Source: Lithospermum erythrorhizon
Lineage: Eukaryota > Streptophyta > Magnoliopsida > Boraginales > Boraginaceae
Assembly: GCA_019722365.1 (NCBI GenBank)
Contig: JADFUC010000245.1
Location: 155,465-219,464, forward strand
Length of the DNA: 64,000 nt
Direction: 5' to 3'
The position numbers were made by a program, and so were the translations under genes. Below, piece by piece: positions 1 to 10,130 of the stretch; position 1 is the stretch's first letter; each line of letters starts with the position of its first letter. Below the pieces are notes generated by a model, which made no database searches, was not told the DNA's origin, and saw only the letters and a program-made list of their open reading frames with translations.

Positions 1-129
1 GAACCTGTTTTACAGTTGGATGAGGTGATGTGTTCTACAGGATCAGAGCAGCAAAGTCATAGACTTGTTGCAGAGACAAGTCTTGCCAGAACTAAATCTT
101 GAAGCCATTGCACAGGAAAGTAAAAGAGC

Positions 130-651
130 TTGCTGCTGTTGGATAATAATAATGCAAGCGAGATGGAGCGATCTTTGGAGAAGCAATTGGTTGATGGGTT
201 CACAACACCAGAAAAGAAGGCAGATGCGCCAACAACTACAACTTATGCTACTACTACAAGAACACCAAGTTCATGGGCCGAGTCAGTCGAAAAAGAAGAA
301 CAAGCAAAGACCATCTCTCAGTTGGATGTTTTAAAAGTGTCTGAATATGCTAAAAAGAAGATTGAACAAATAATGCAGAACACTACCATCCTGGTAGAAC
401 CCGGGGGGACAAAACAAATCCCACGGAAGCATTGCGGATATTTCTCGGTTGGGAAAAGCAGAGCAACAAGCGAGGCAATTCTCGCTGTGACTTGCCTCGA
501 TGTTGACTTCATGTTTATAATAGTGCGAATATCGAATAGGATAAATCATTATCATGGGCCGAATTACAAGCTTTTAGCTCGTGGTCGTTATCCCCGGGAA
601 GGTCCTTCACAGAAGTTGGTCTCTAGCAGTAAAAAGGTAGAAATATATTGA
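130..651 (+). other. Unidentified open frame, 173 codons
   Basis: An open plus-strand frame with a polar, Lys/Glu-rich first half (Ala-Glu-Ser-Val-Glu-Lys-Glu-Glu near residue 52) that then runs into low-complexity coding. I recognise no domain. The frame before residue 100 has protein-like composition and could be an exon or a fragment of a transposon-borne ORF cut by the window edge; the latter half does not look coding. No splice signals could be fixed with confidence. It may be chance. Confidence 0.2.
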
Positions 652-1489
652 TATTGGGTGAAAATAAAACTATAATGGAGGAGTTGGGTCATTGAGAAGA
701 TTATCCAATATCCTTTGGTAAGTTTTAGTGTAAAGAGTTAGCCACGGTGGCGGCGCTTCCCCAAGTAGTCGGGGCCAGGTAGACGAAAAGCCAGGGGAGG
801 TGGAGTTATTCGGATGTCGAGAGAAGTCGAGCCTATCGAGGATCATTGATCTTCCCCAGTTGTTACGGCAATGTCTTGAATGCCGGGTTCAACTTATTTT
901 TTGTTTTGGCTCTCCAGTATAAGAATTTCAAGTTGTTATTTTTGAATTAGATACATTTGTATGGTATTTTATTTTAATTAACGTAGAAAGCCCGACGAGG
1001 GTTTAAAATAAAAATAAAAAATCCAATGCGATTACATTCAATATTTTTATATTGTAGCAAAAACAATTATATAATTTACCTTGTTATATACTCCGTATAT
1101 GGTACACCATTAGGCCATAGTCCAATTGTTTGAATTAGGAATGTTATTAATCTAGCTTGGTATGCTTTTAATGGTTAATTTATGAATAACTTAATCACCG
1201 TCACTCTGCTACCATCGATCGACACTGACACACATCACACATCCGATATACACTTTAAACCATTCGTCCACCATTGATATGCACTAACGACCATAATTCA
1301 TAACACCATTTTGATAGAAATAATTAAATCCCAAATATTTCTAATTACGTGCCCATTCTCACATCCGCATCATCAAATATGATGGCCATGTGAAAAGAGT
1401 TCCATGGGAACTTTATTAATATTAATTTTCTCTCCCAATTCAACATGCATGACTAGAAGTTGGACGCGGGGAAGGTGCTTGAGTATGCA
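652..1489. other. Stretch without a recognisable gene
   Basis: A GC-richer first part (about 740-890) resembles transposon sequence but shows no frame. From about 900 on it is AT-rich with only short frames. Nothing else could be supported. Confidence 0.4.
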
Positions 1490-2342
1490 TCTAAATTGAA
1501 GAAGTAAGCTGGATTACGTGGTAAGTCTGATTTGGATCTTTTTCCCGAGGTCCCTCAAGGAGGTTGTCTTAGAGTCTTGATGCTTGGATTCGCCAGCTTT
1601 TTCTTGATTAGTATCATGTGTCGCTTTTCCGAGGAGATGACTTCTCAGGTTTCATGATGTGATTCGCTGGTTTTGGGCACAGGGGAGGTTGAGTGTGCCC
1701 CGATGTGTATTGGGTGATAACTCCCTTTCTTGGCAGTTGTCACGCTGGTTGGGAGTTTACTTGTTCCATATTATCTTCGTGATGATATCACGGGGATTGA
1801 GTGTACAGACCCCAACCGAAGTCGATGTGACGACTCCGATGCTTAAATTAGTTCGGGTGTTTTGTAAAGATATTGAACAATAATAGTAATTCATATTAAC
1901 ATTACCTCGAATGATGGTTGTCATGGTATTTATAGAAATGTTATTAACTCGCCCAGATGTAGGCAATGTCATTAAATGCCCAGGAATACGATATGACTTC
2001 TATCGTGGGCTCAGTTTTCCACGAGAGAGGTTTAAGGAGGGCCAAAACTTCTCGATCTCACTTACAATGATATCTGTCTCCGTCGCAGAAGACATTATGT
2101 CTTTTAGGTACCACGAGTTCATTGGCATTCGTTCCGTGTTTCTGAGTTAAGTGGGAGGCGTTCGGGAGGAATATGCGGTGCCCACGATAAGGAAAGGTAT
2201 GAAGACGGTGATGATGATCCTCACGATGGTGATAGTGATGACCTTGGAGAGGACGGGGATGACGCCTGATCTCTTTTGTCTATCTTTTGTTAATATTTTG
2301 TTCCCCGGGCTTCCCATTAGTGCGGGTGCCATTACCATGTAC
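1490..2342 (-). mobile_element. LTR of a Tat-lineage Ty3/gypsy element (3' LTR, minus strand)
   Basis: Read on the minus strand, this block has a TATA box (1927-1934). About 75-130 bases downstream comes the sequence ACTAATTTAAGCATCGGAGT (about 1837-1856), followed shortly by GGTTGGGGTC. From knowledge of plant retrotransposons, this resembles the R/U5 region of Tat-type gypsy LTRs, where a 'ACTGACTTAAGCATCGGAGTG' signature is common. It lies where a 3' LTR should be, beyond the pol remains and the 3' UTR tandem array. A candidate outer start is the TGTACATGG (minus) beginning at 2342, preceded by a purine run (AAAAGAG) that may be the polypurine tract. The inner boundary near 1490 is a guess. 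No matching 5' LTR was found in the window. Confidence 0.5.
1927..1934 (-). promoter_or_regulatory. LTR TATA box
   Basis: Minus-strand TATAAATA upstream of the conserved R/U5-like sequence at about 1837-1856. It is the probable Pol II core promoter of the Tat LTR, inferred from position and sequence. Confidence 0.4.
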
Positions 2343-2574
2343 ACTCTTTTGGTTTAGTAATGGTTACGCCCTTTGCTACTTCTTTTCAAATTTTTTCTTT
2401 TCTTTTATATCTCTTCATCACTTTGTTCTTTTTCCTTATTTCTTTTCCCCTAACTCATATGTGCTATTTTATGATGTATTATGCCCCTCATTACGATATT
2501 AACTCTCGCTTCGGGAGTTGGTTCCGTGATTACTGTCTTAAATGAACTTTTCTTAATGTGGAGATTTAAATGAT

Positions 2575-3715
2575 CTTATTCATTTTTAATTTCGAGTGAT
2601 TTAATTCAGTCCGGTTTTTCTCTTCTTGGAGATCTACAATGATCTTATTCATTTTTAGCCTCGAGTGATTTTAATTCACTCGGGTTTTTCTCTTCGTGGA
2701 GTTTTTAAATGATCTTATTCATTTTTAACCTTGAGTGATTTAATTCACTTGGGTTTTTCTCCTCATGGAGATTTGAGATGATCTTATTCATTTTTAACCT
2801 CGAGTGATTTGATTCACTCGGGTTTTTCTCCCGTTGAGTTTTTAAATGGTCTTATTCATTTTTAACCTCGAGTGATTTAATTCACTCGGGCTTTTCTCCT
2901 CGTGAAGTTTTTTAAATAATCTTATTCATTTTTAACCTCGAGTGATTTAATTCACTCGGGTTTTTCTCCTCGTGGAGATTTTAAATGATCTTATTCATTT
3001 TTAACCTCGAGTGATTTAATTCTCTCGAGTTTTTCTCGTCGTGGAGATTTTAAATGATCTTATTCATTTTTAACACCGAGTGATTTAATTCACTTGGGTT
3101 TTTCTCCTAGTGGATATTTTAAATGGTCTTATTCATTTTTAACCCCGATTGATTTAATTCACTCGGGTTTTTCTCCTCGTGGAGATTTTAAATGATCTTA
3201 TTCATTTTTAATCTCGAGTGATTTAATTCACTCTGGTTTTTCTCCTCGAGGAGATTTAAATTATCTTATTCATTTTTAATTTCGAGTGATTTTAATTCAC
3301 TCGGGTTTTTCTCTTCGTGGATATTTTAAATGATCTTATTCATTTTTAACCTCGAGTGATTTAATTCACTCGGGTTTTTTTTCCTCGTGGAGATTTTAAA
3401 TGATCTTATTCATTTTTAACCTCGAGTGATTTAATTCACTTGGGATTTTCTCCTCGTGGAGATTTTAAATGATCTTATTCATTTTTAATCTCGAGTGATT
3501 TAATTTACTCGGGTTTTTCTCCCCGTGGAGATTTTAAATGATCTTATTTATTTTTAACCTCGAGTGATTTAATTCACTCGCGCTTTTCTCCTTGTGGAGA
3601 TTTTAAATGATCTTTTTCATTTTTAACCTCGAGTGATTTAATTCACTCGGATTTTTCTCCTCGTGGAGATTTCAAATGATCTTATTCATTTTTAACCTTA
3701 AGTGATTTATTAGGT
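2575..3715 (-). repeat. 69-bp tandem array, 17 copies, in the 3' UTR of a Tat element
   Basis: The string CTTATTCATTTTT, with small changes, recurs at 2575, 2644, 2714, 2783, 2851, 2921, 2990, 3059, 3128, 3197, 3265, 3335, 3405, 3474, 3543, 3612 and 3681, a mean period of 69.1 bp. Each unit holds a hairpin, CGAGTGA-tttaat-TCACTCG, and most hold a second short one, CTCC-tcgt-GGAG. The array begins about ten bases beyond the integrase frame and ends before the LTR, so it sits in the 3' untranslated region of the minus-strand element. Tat-lineage elements are known for tandem repeats in this position that can seed satellites. Copies differ by scattered substitutions, and units at the edges are the most diverged. 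Confidence 0.9.
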
Positions 3716-3725
3716 CAAAAGGTTT

Positions 3726-4145
3726 TTATCTCCAAAAGATGCATCCACGTTTCAACAAAGTTTGACATAAAGTTTGCTTTACAAAAGAAAGGATATACAT
3801 TCTTAAGTATAATACCTTTTTAGGTATATCCCGTGCCATGTATGTTTGACGGCTTTCCCCAAACACTAAGCTAAAGGGAGTTTCCCCTCTAGTATTCGAA
3901 GGTTTTGTCCTATACGACCATATTACTCGGGGAAGTTCCTCATACCATTTTACCCCTAACTCGAGAAGTTTCTTCTTTATTCCTTGAAATATGGTTCGGT
4001 TCATGACTTCTACCGGGCCATTGGCTTGAGGATAACACATGGGTGTGAAATAATATTCAATCCCGAGGCGTTTGCACATGTCCCGCAGTAAAGAAGCATA
4101 AAATGGAGGACCGTTATCGGATACCAATATTTTGGGTATCCCATA
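3726..4145 (-). pseudogene. Integrase core, C-terminal part (Tat pol)
   Basis: The minus-strand frame begins inside the core with GIPKILVSDNG, carrying the second catalytic Asp (SDNG). It continues with a PQANGPVEV motif, whose Glu is the third catalytic residue, then a WSYRTKPSNTRGETPFSLVFGE block, all typical of gypsy integrase. After that the frame drifts into unrelated residues and stops next to the tandem array. The N-terminal half continues at 5331, beyond the inserted TRIM. It belongs to the transposon and has no host function. Confidence 0.85.
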
Positions 4146-4432
4146 TGTAACGCCCCGCCCCGGCGCACCGGGTCGGTACGTTATTAGATTTGATAGACCA
4201 GCCTCACAAACCACAACGACTCTTTCCAGCCTGTTTTATCCTCACTCGCGTGCTCATCAAGAAACTTTCCATTGGGTCACCCATCCTAGAATTACCCCAG
4301 GTCAAGCACACTTAACATTGAAGTTCTTATAGGATGAGCTTCCGAAAAGAAGATGTATCTTGGTGGTATGAGTAGTACCGATCAAATCTTATCATATCAA
4401 ATCACATGGCCACTCTAGGCTGGGGTTTTACA
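4146..4432 (-). repeat. TRIM LTR 1
   Basis: 287 bp, TG...CA ends, and the most diverged of the three LTRs (for example GATAGACCAG against GATGGACTGG in the other two). It is the 3' LTR in the minus orientation. Confidence 0.9.
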
Positions 4433-4586
4433 ATCTCCCCCACTTAAACACTCATCGTCCTCATTGAGCCTCACATCCAGGACCGTACCATCCGTGTGAG
4501 ATTCTAGAGGTGGCTCCTACGGCCTCAAGAGGTGTCCCGCACTTTGCGCCGCATAGCACTTAGTTCCCACAGTTCCGGACGGCTTT

Positions 4587-4598
4587 GCTCTGATACCA
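4587..4598 (-). other. TRIM primer-binding site (tRNA-iMet)
   Basis: TGGTATCAGAGC on the minus strand, 2 bases from the LTR end. It is complementary to the initiator tRNA-Met 3' end, the usual primer of many plant LTR elements. A second identical site is at 5030-5041. Confidence 0.85.
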
Positions 4599-4600
4599 TT

Positions 4601-4887
4601 TGTAACGCCCCGCCCCGGCTCACCGGGTCGGTACGTTATTAGATTTGATGGACTGGCCTCACAAACCACCACGAGTCTTTCCAGCACGTTTTGTCCTCAC
4701 TCACGTGCTCACTGAGAAACTTCCCAGTGGGTCACCCATCCTAGAATTACCCCAGGTCAAGCACGCTTAACAATGGAGTTCTTATAGGATGAGCTTCCGA
4801 AAAGAAGATGCATCTTGGTGATATGAGTAGTACCAATCAAATCTTATCAAATCAAATCACATGGCCACTCTGGGCTGGGTTTTTACA
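4601..4887 (-). repeat. TRIM LTR 2 (shared, central)
   Basis: 287 bp. It serves both as the 3' LTR of the right-hand unit and as the 5' LTR of the left-hand unit, being followed by a primer-binding site at 4587-4598. Closest to LTR 3. Confidence 0.9.
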
Positions 4888-5043
4888 ATCTCCCCCACTT
4901 AAACACTCAACGTCCTCGTTGAGCCTCAAATCTAGGACCGTACCATCCATGTGAGATTCTAGAGATGGCTCCTACGGCCTCAAGAAGGGCCCCGCATAAC
5001 ACTTAGTTCTCACAGTTCCGGACGGTTTTGCTCTGATACCATT

Positions 5044-5330
5044 TATAACGCCTCGGCCCGGCGCACCGGGTCGGTACGTTATTAGATTTGATGGACTGGC
5101 CTCACAAACCACCACGAGTCTTTCCAGCACGTTTTGTCCTCACTCACGTGCTCACTGAGAAACTTCCCAGTGGGTCACCCATCCTAGAATTACCCCAGGT
5201 CAAGCACGCTTAACATTGAAGTTCTTATAGGATGAGCTTCTGAAAAGAAGATGCATCTTGATGGTATGAGTAGTACCAATCAAATCATATCAAATTAAAT
5301 CACATGGCCACTCTGGGCTGGGGTTTTACA
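5044..5330 (-). repeat. TRIM LTR 3
   Basis: 287 bp, the 5' LTR in minus orientation. Its inner end reads TATAAC instead of TGTAAC in the plus direction, a point mutation in the terminal dinucleotide that would block new integration of this copy. Confidence 0.9.
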
Positions 5331-5750
5331 CCATATCGGGTAATGATGTTTTTCTAGATAAATTCCTCAATGTCTTCGGTTGTGGTGTCTCTTAAAGGCA
5401 TGGCCTCTACCCACTTACGGAAATAATCCACTGCCTCCACAACATCTTTATACTTGGTGGAGGGTTTTAAGAATTGTCCTATAAAAAATGCCCCACATAG
5501 CAAATGGTATGGGACACATCACCGGGGTCATTTCTACTACTGGTTACATGGGGACAACCTTTACCTTCTGGCAGGAGTCACATTTTTTCACATACTCCAA
5601 GGAGTCATTCATCAAGGTAGTCATTCCCCCTATATGATGCCCGCAGTCTCCCTCATGGACTTCGAATAGAGTTTGTTGAATTTTATTCTCGGGGATACAA
5701 AGCAGTAAAGGTCCTAACTTGGATGCCTTATACAATTCCCCTTGAAACAT
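5331..5750 (-). pseudogene. Integrase N-terminal zinc finger and start of core (Tat pol)
   Basis: On the minus strand, a block with HEGDCGHH and later CDSCQ forms the HHCC zinc finger of gypsy integrase, preceded by a GPLLLC strand. Further on the frame reads YFRKWVEAMPLRDTTTEDI and runs to ITRYG, exactly where the TRIM cut the core; the sequence resumes at 4145. Frames shift between the parts, so the protein is dead. Confidence 0.85.
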
Positions 5751-5911
5751 ATGGAACTTGTGACTCCTATTTTGAAACTTTTAGGCTTCGACCTTATCTT
5801 CGGGAAACTCTCTAGTTTCCAGGAATTTGACTATGTGACTGCTTAAATCATCTCCTTCCCCTCCCATGAGAAATATTCTCGCCTCTTCATAGATGGGCCT
5901 TTCTCGGTGTT

Positions 5912-6585
5912 CTATGTGAACCCCCGGGGAATATCTTCATAATAAGTCGTGGCCAATCTTGAGAGATGATCAGCATGTTCATTTTCCCCTTCGGTTTTGT
6001 GCTCAAAGATTACATAGTCAATCCCCAGGACCAAGGGCGTGGCCTTCGTGTGATAGTTGTGGAGGCTCTTATTCTTCACTCCACAATCTCCTCTAATATG
6101 TTCGATAACCAATTTTGAGTCTCCCCTTACCACAATTCGGCCAGGCTTTTAGCCAGTAATAATCCTATCACCATAGCCTAGTATTCGGCCTCGTTGTTCG
6201 TGGCTTGAAATAGAAATCTTAGGGCATATTCAAAAAAAGACTCTTCGGGTCCTTGTATCAAGATCCCCACACCGGCTCCTTTCGGGTTACTGGCCCCATC
6301 CACGTATAGGGTCCAAAGGGGACGTTCAGGAAGGGTTGGTACATATTCCCTGTCTTCGGGGAGGTCTCTAGCAGTGCACTCAATTGCGAAATCTGCTAAG
6401 GCTTGGGCCTTGATTCCAGTTTTGGGGATGAAAGTGATTTCAAACACACTTAATTCAATAGCCCATTTGGTGAGCCTTCCAGTTTGTGCAGGGTTGGCCA
6501 GTATTCTTTTCAGGGGTTGCTCCTTGACTACTGCTATGGGATGATTCTCGAAGTAGTCCTTTAGCTTCCTTGTCGAAGTGACCAA
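5912..6585 (-). pseudogene. RNase H and archaeal-type RNase H (Tat pol)
   Basis: The first part carries the end of the classical gypsy RNase H (LKDYFENHPIAVV, GRLTKWAIELSVFEI, KAQALADFAIE). It is followed by WTLYVDGASNPKGAGVGI and ATNNEAEY, the start of the second, archaeal-type RNase H with its first Asp and Glu. A frame break near 6180 leads to DSKLVIEHIRGD and ENEHADHLSRLAT, the domain's remaining acidic residues. A dual RNase H is diagnostic of the Tat lineage. It is inactive because of stops and frameshifts. Confidence 0.85.
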
Positions 6586-6821
6586 GGCTAACAGGAACTT
6601 ATCAATGAGAGGATAGTTCCCTTCGGGCCATGGAGAACGTGGCTTACATAGTATATGGGCTTCTGGATTTTCTCCTCCTCTCTTATAAGCACGATGCTCA
6701 CCGCTCCTTTTGATATGGCTAAGTACAGCTGAAGTTCTTATTTTCCTTCGGGTCGAGTCAATATCTTGGGAGACCCTAACTAGGCTTTCAATTCGTCAAA
6801 GGCTTTGGCACACTCTTCATC

Positions 6822-7200
6822 TCATATGAATTTTTCTCGAGAAGCCTGGCTTAGTTTTCGAAAAAAGGGTATATTTCTATCTCCCGACCGGGATATAAAT
6901 CTAGTTAGAGCCACAAGACATCCCGCTAAACATTGCACCTCTTTATAGGACTTGGGGGCTTGGATTTGAAAAATGGACTCAATCTTGTCGGGATTAGGTT
7001 CAATGCCACGTTCGCTTATCAAGAATCCTATGAATTTCCCTGACGTTACTCCGAACGAACATTTTTCCGGATTGATGCGTAGCTGACCTCTTTCAACTTC
7101 ATGAGAGTCTCCTCCAAATTTTCCAAATGCTCTTTCTGCTTCTTGCACTTCACCAACATGTCATCGACATAGATTTCCATGTTTCTTCCTATTTGGTATG
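6822..7200 (-). pseudogene. Reverse transcriptase, palm and thumb remnant (Tat pol)
   Basis: The minus-strand reading MEIYVDDMLVKC contains the RT active-site YVDD (codons at 7160-7171). After a frame break comes INPEKCSFGV, then GKFIGFLISERGIEPNPDKI and ALTRFISRSGDRNIPFF, the conserved thumb and connection of gypsy RT. The region between 6585 and 6822 continues toward RNase H with more breaks. It is part of the dead Tat element. Confidence 0.85.
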
Positions 7201-7536
7201 AGAAGATGGAATTCACCTAACTTTCAGGTTCCCCCCCGCACTCTCAATCCGCGGCATCACGGGGTTCAGCAAGATAGCCATATTCGCGATGAAAAAGTGA
7301 TTTTCCTTTATCTTCCTTTCAAGCAATATCTAGTGGCTACCTCGAAGCATCCAAAAAATTGAAGACGCCATAACCGCACTTCCATCCGCACCAATCTCCC
7401 CAGCAAAGAAACGTGGAAATACCGTAGGGCAAGCCATTTAGGTTGGCGAAGTCCGCAGTATATTCTCAATTTGGCGCTTGGATTTCTTCACCATCACCAT
7501 GTTCACATCCATTCAAAATTGCAATTCTCGATTATT
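7201..7536 (-). pseudogene. Reverse transcriptase, N-terminal remnant
   Basis: This lies between the YVDD block and the pol linker, where the fingers of RT should be. I could read only scattered RT-like fragments in shifting frames, so the call rests mostly on position within pol. Confidence 0.45.
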
Positions 7537-7914
7537 CTAGTTTTTATCTACACATTCCATTCTTTTTCTGAATAACATAGTTCTTTCTTCGGAGAAATTC
7601 CTCTTTTCTCGCTTCACGTGCTTACGACTGATCCACGCAACTTCATGTGTGTACCAATAAAGCCGAATATACCATGTAGCTATCCTCGGGGCCCACGCAG
7701 TCACCTCCTTATACATTCGAAGGAGTTTTATCAATAGATTGTGGTGGTTTGGGCTTAATTGGGTTCCTATCTTGAAGGTTTTCTCATGGTGTTCTCTAAA
7801 GGAGACAACCTCGAGTTCTTCGTCAGGAGGCCTTTCTTCAGTCGCTTTTACTTTTCTCCTTCGAGTCAATTGTCTTGTTCTTTCAGGGGACGCGTGAAGG
7901 AAATTATTATGCAT
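7537..7914 (-). pseudogene. Pol segment before RT (Tat pol)
   Basis: The minus-strand frame reads LEVVSFREHHEKTFKIGTQL, then LSPNHHNLLIKLLRMYKEV, then AWAP and KREKRNFSEER. This matches the protease-RT linker and start of RT in Tat/gypsy polyproteins, where the usual sense is 'fkIGt.Ls..h...l...L....dvfAW'. The part around MPGID of normal elements is garbled by frameshifts. It ends at an apparent insertion at 7915. Confidence 0.65.
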
Positions 7915-8630
7915 AACTTGTTTAAATCTTAAACAAAAGGCATATCAGGATAATTTAAATTGCATAAAATCAGAACTACAAAATATATAATGCATATATA
8001 TTTAAATCAGAACTTCATATCAGTAAATGAAGAATAAATCACCAATAATCTTTCAACAAGCCTCCTTTGAACTCCAATCTACTAGCATCACAAATGACAA
8101 TGCCTCTAGTTGCTTTGCACACTAGAGAGAGGTTGAATCCAAAGATTGATATGTTAGAACACAATGGAGAATCGGGATCAAGAATCAAAAGCAAAACTAC
8201 ATGGTTCGGCCACCTCAAGAGTGAGTAGGAAGCGCCGATTATTTGAGGCTGTGGTTAGGTTTCTTGATGTTTATGAATAAAAACCTAATAAATCCCATGT
8301 TTATATAGGCTCCTTTCACTAACCCGATAGCTCAACCCGTTAAGTTAATGAGTAAGCACAGCTGTCTGAAATACGCTGCCTAATCGTGCCTTCTTTACTA
8401 GTGTTCTAACCAAGTCGAGTATGCCATAGGAGTTGGTTCGAATTCATAGTAGAACCCTAAAACCCCTCTCTATCTCTTCTCCGCATAGCTAGATACACCA
8501 TTGTAAATTGTGCCTTACCAATCAGCTCTTTCGAGAATGGTGTAGGACTTATTCACGGCCTCGATTCTCGGCGTCATGCTGCCTTCTCTCTGTGAAAGCA
8601 AAGCAATCACCACATTCCCAAGTGATTCTT
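7915..8630 (-). mobile_element. Candidate LTR-like insertion
   Basis: An AT-rich block with no frame, separating the Tat pol from the sequence to its right. On the minus strand it has CTATATAAAC near 8300, followed by an mRNA-leader-like sequence, as in a copia-type LTR. I found neither clear TG/CA ends nor a target duplication. It could instead be old internal sequence of a gypsy element. Confidence 0.25.
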
Positions 8631-8647
8631 TACCTTGAACAGCCAAC

Positions 8648-9725
8648 ATGCCGGGTATAGATCGTGGGCTCAACAAGTTCTTTCTTTATCCGACATTCCT
8701 CTTTGCTTCATGCAGAAGTACGGTAAAAGGAAGATTCTTTCTCCAGTACGTATCCTTTTTTTCGATTTTCAAACTATTAGTTCTCGCAAAGAGGAAGCAC
8801 TCCTTAGAAGATTCTAAGCCAGGAGGATAGAGATCCAAAGCATGCAGAGGTGCTCGGAAGGAGGCTTCTTCATCTTTGTGGTTCCAAAGCTATCACTTTC
8901 GCTACTCCCATTCGAGAAGATTTGATCTTTACGCCTCGGGGATTCTAACAACACCGTCGGCAACGTATTTTCTAGTTTTCTTCATCTTTTGCGTCGTCCT
9001 CTTTTCATTTTTTTGGTTGGTTAACTCCCTTTTCCTTGAATTCTGCAGGTGGTGGAAGTCTCTTCATCTGCTAGTGGGTTGGAGCGCACAGAGCTTGTCG
9101 ATACCGGGGAATCTCTTGAGTGTTTTGTCACGGAAGTTGTTGAGTCATCTCCTCCTGTTCTCCCTGTTCCTTCTTTGTCTCAGGAGGCGGCTGATATTCT
9201 TCGTGCTGGAGCTTCTTCTCTTTGGTCTCGGATATGTACCAGGTTGGAGGCCAAATCTCCTGATATGGTGTTGAAGGAAGAGGCAGAAGTCATGAGCACT
9301 TTCCAGGTTCTTGCACGGTTGGGGTTGGAGGTCGTTCCGGATCTTCATGGCAAGCTGCAAGATTTCTTTCGGATGGCGAGGGAAGCTGTCTCATCATTGG
9401 CAGTCGCCTGCCAGGATGATTTTTCCGCGAATTGGTCCTTCTGGCGATGTCCTCTGAAGATCTAGCCTTGAAGCGTCATGGTGAAGTCCAGGAGGCAGCA
9501 GAGTTGGATTCAGAGGCAGCTACACTGGAGGCACGTGCCAGAGATTTGCGGGTTCAGGCTCAGGAGCGGAGGTCCGTTGTTACTCAGCTTGATCTTGAAG
9601 CGGCAGACACCTCTCAGCAGATTCATACCTTGGAGGAGAGAATTCGAGCAGAGCGGGCCAAACGCTTGGGATCTTTGTCTTCGGAGTTAGAAGCTGCTAG
9701 ACTAGGCCTTGTAGGACTATTGTAG
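8648..9725 (+). pseudogene. Gypsy-type transposon protein with coiled coil, antisense to the retroelements
   Basis: On the plus strand, opposite to pol, a first piece (8648-8830) ends with a TVKGRFFLQ-like motif. After an intron-like T-rich stretch ending TTCTGCAG near 9048, a frame (9049-9465) and an overlapping frame (9432-9725) give a helical, Glu/Ala/Arg-rich product: SQEAADILRAGASSLWSRI, then EAATLEARARDLRVQAQERR and TLEERIRAERAKRLGSL. The last part is a clear coiled coil. The combination resembles the plant 'putative gypsy type transposon' family (PF04195), which can occur as an extra antisense ORF in Tat-like elements. The two frames are out of register, so one frameshift is needed. 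Family call is by memory of the motif only. Confidence 0.4.
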
Positions 9726-10035
9726 TAGCTTAATCTTTAGATCCTTTCTTGTCTTTTCCTATATTTGATGTACTGGATCTTTTGCTCCGTTATGGTTTAT
9801 TCCACTTAATGCATTTCCCTTTTGATTGTTATTTTGTTGCTGCTACTTTTCATTCTTTTGTTGCATGCTTTCGATTTAATCTGACCCCTGTAGGACAACA
9901 TGAATGTTGTTTTAGGTTATGGCTGCACTTGATACGTATCAAGCTGCCTACGTACCTCGCGGATCGCCCCTTGAGGATCAAGCCAAACGTAGTTCAGAGG
10001 GGGGTTGATAGTTTAAACTCGTATCAAGGAGCAGA
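9726..10035 (+). other. Stretch downstream of the antisense ORF
   Basis: No frame. It contains GCTGCCTACGTACCTCGCGG (about 9942) followed by an AAGCCAAACGTAGTTC segment; the block looks like the conserved 3' region of the antisense transposon transcript, but I could not confirm that. Confidence 0.25.
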
Positions 10036-10130
10036 GTGGGCAGTTTATCCTCATGCTCAGGAGGTTGTGGGCAGTTTATCCTCATGCTCAGGAGCTTTGT
10101 GGGCAGTTTATCCTCATGCTCAGGAGCTTT
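10036..10130 (+). repeat. Three tandem copies of a 31-32 bp unit
   Basis: Units start at 10036, 10067 and 10099 with GTGGGCAGTTTATCCTCATG followed by CTCAGGAG. They differ only in the last few bases. Located in the 3' part of the antisense transposon block. Confidence 0.85.

Larger units (their letters stand above)
4146..5330 (-). mobile_element. TRIM retrotransposon array: LTR-int-LTR-int-LTR
   Basis: Three 287-bp LTRs (4146-4432, 4601-4887, 5044-5330) are separated by internal regions of 168 and 156 bp. On the minus strand each LTR begins TGTAAAA and ends GTTACA; the rightmost has a TG-to-TA change at its end in the plus reading. Next to LTR ends lie primer-binding sites matching the initiator tRNA-Met 3' end (TGGTATCAGAGC, minus) at 4587-4598 and 5030-5041. 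Polypurine tracts (AAGTGGGGGAGAT, minus) abut the LTRs at 4433 and 4888. There is no coding capacity. The 5-bp duplication CCATA flanks the whole array (4141-4145 and 5331-5335), so it entered the integrase gene as one event or grew by unequal recombination afterwards. The shorter internal region lacks 12 bases present in the other. Confidence 0.92.
1490..7914 (-). mobile_element. Degenerate Tat-lineage Ty3/gypsy retrotransposon
   Basis: Minus-strand pol order is linker before RT, RT, RNase H, a second (archaeal-type) RNase H, integrase zinc finger, integrase core, then a 3' tandem array and an LTR. The second RNase H and the tandem-repeat 3' UTR are hallmarks of the Tat clade. All pol frames are broken by stops and small indels, so the copy is dead. 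It is split by a TRIM array inside integrase (4146-5330). Upstream gag and the 5' LTR were not firmly assigned; an insertion after 7914 interrupts the element. Confidence 0.75.

Noticed and set aside
2575..3715. Regular repeats as a CRISPR array
   Set aside because: Units are contiguous 69-bp tandem copies without unique spacers, in a plant retrotransposon 3' UTR.
4132..4332. Plus-strand 66-codon frame over the TRIM LTR
   Set aside because: It is a chance frame inside an LTR that crosses the insertion junction and the TSD.
8642..8668. Plus-strand NMPGIDRGL as the Tat pol MPGID motif
   Set aside because: It lies on the opposite strand to pol and outside pol order, so the match is a coincidence of five residues.
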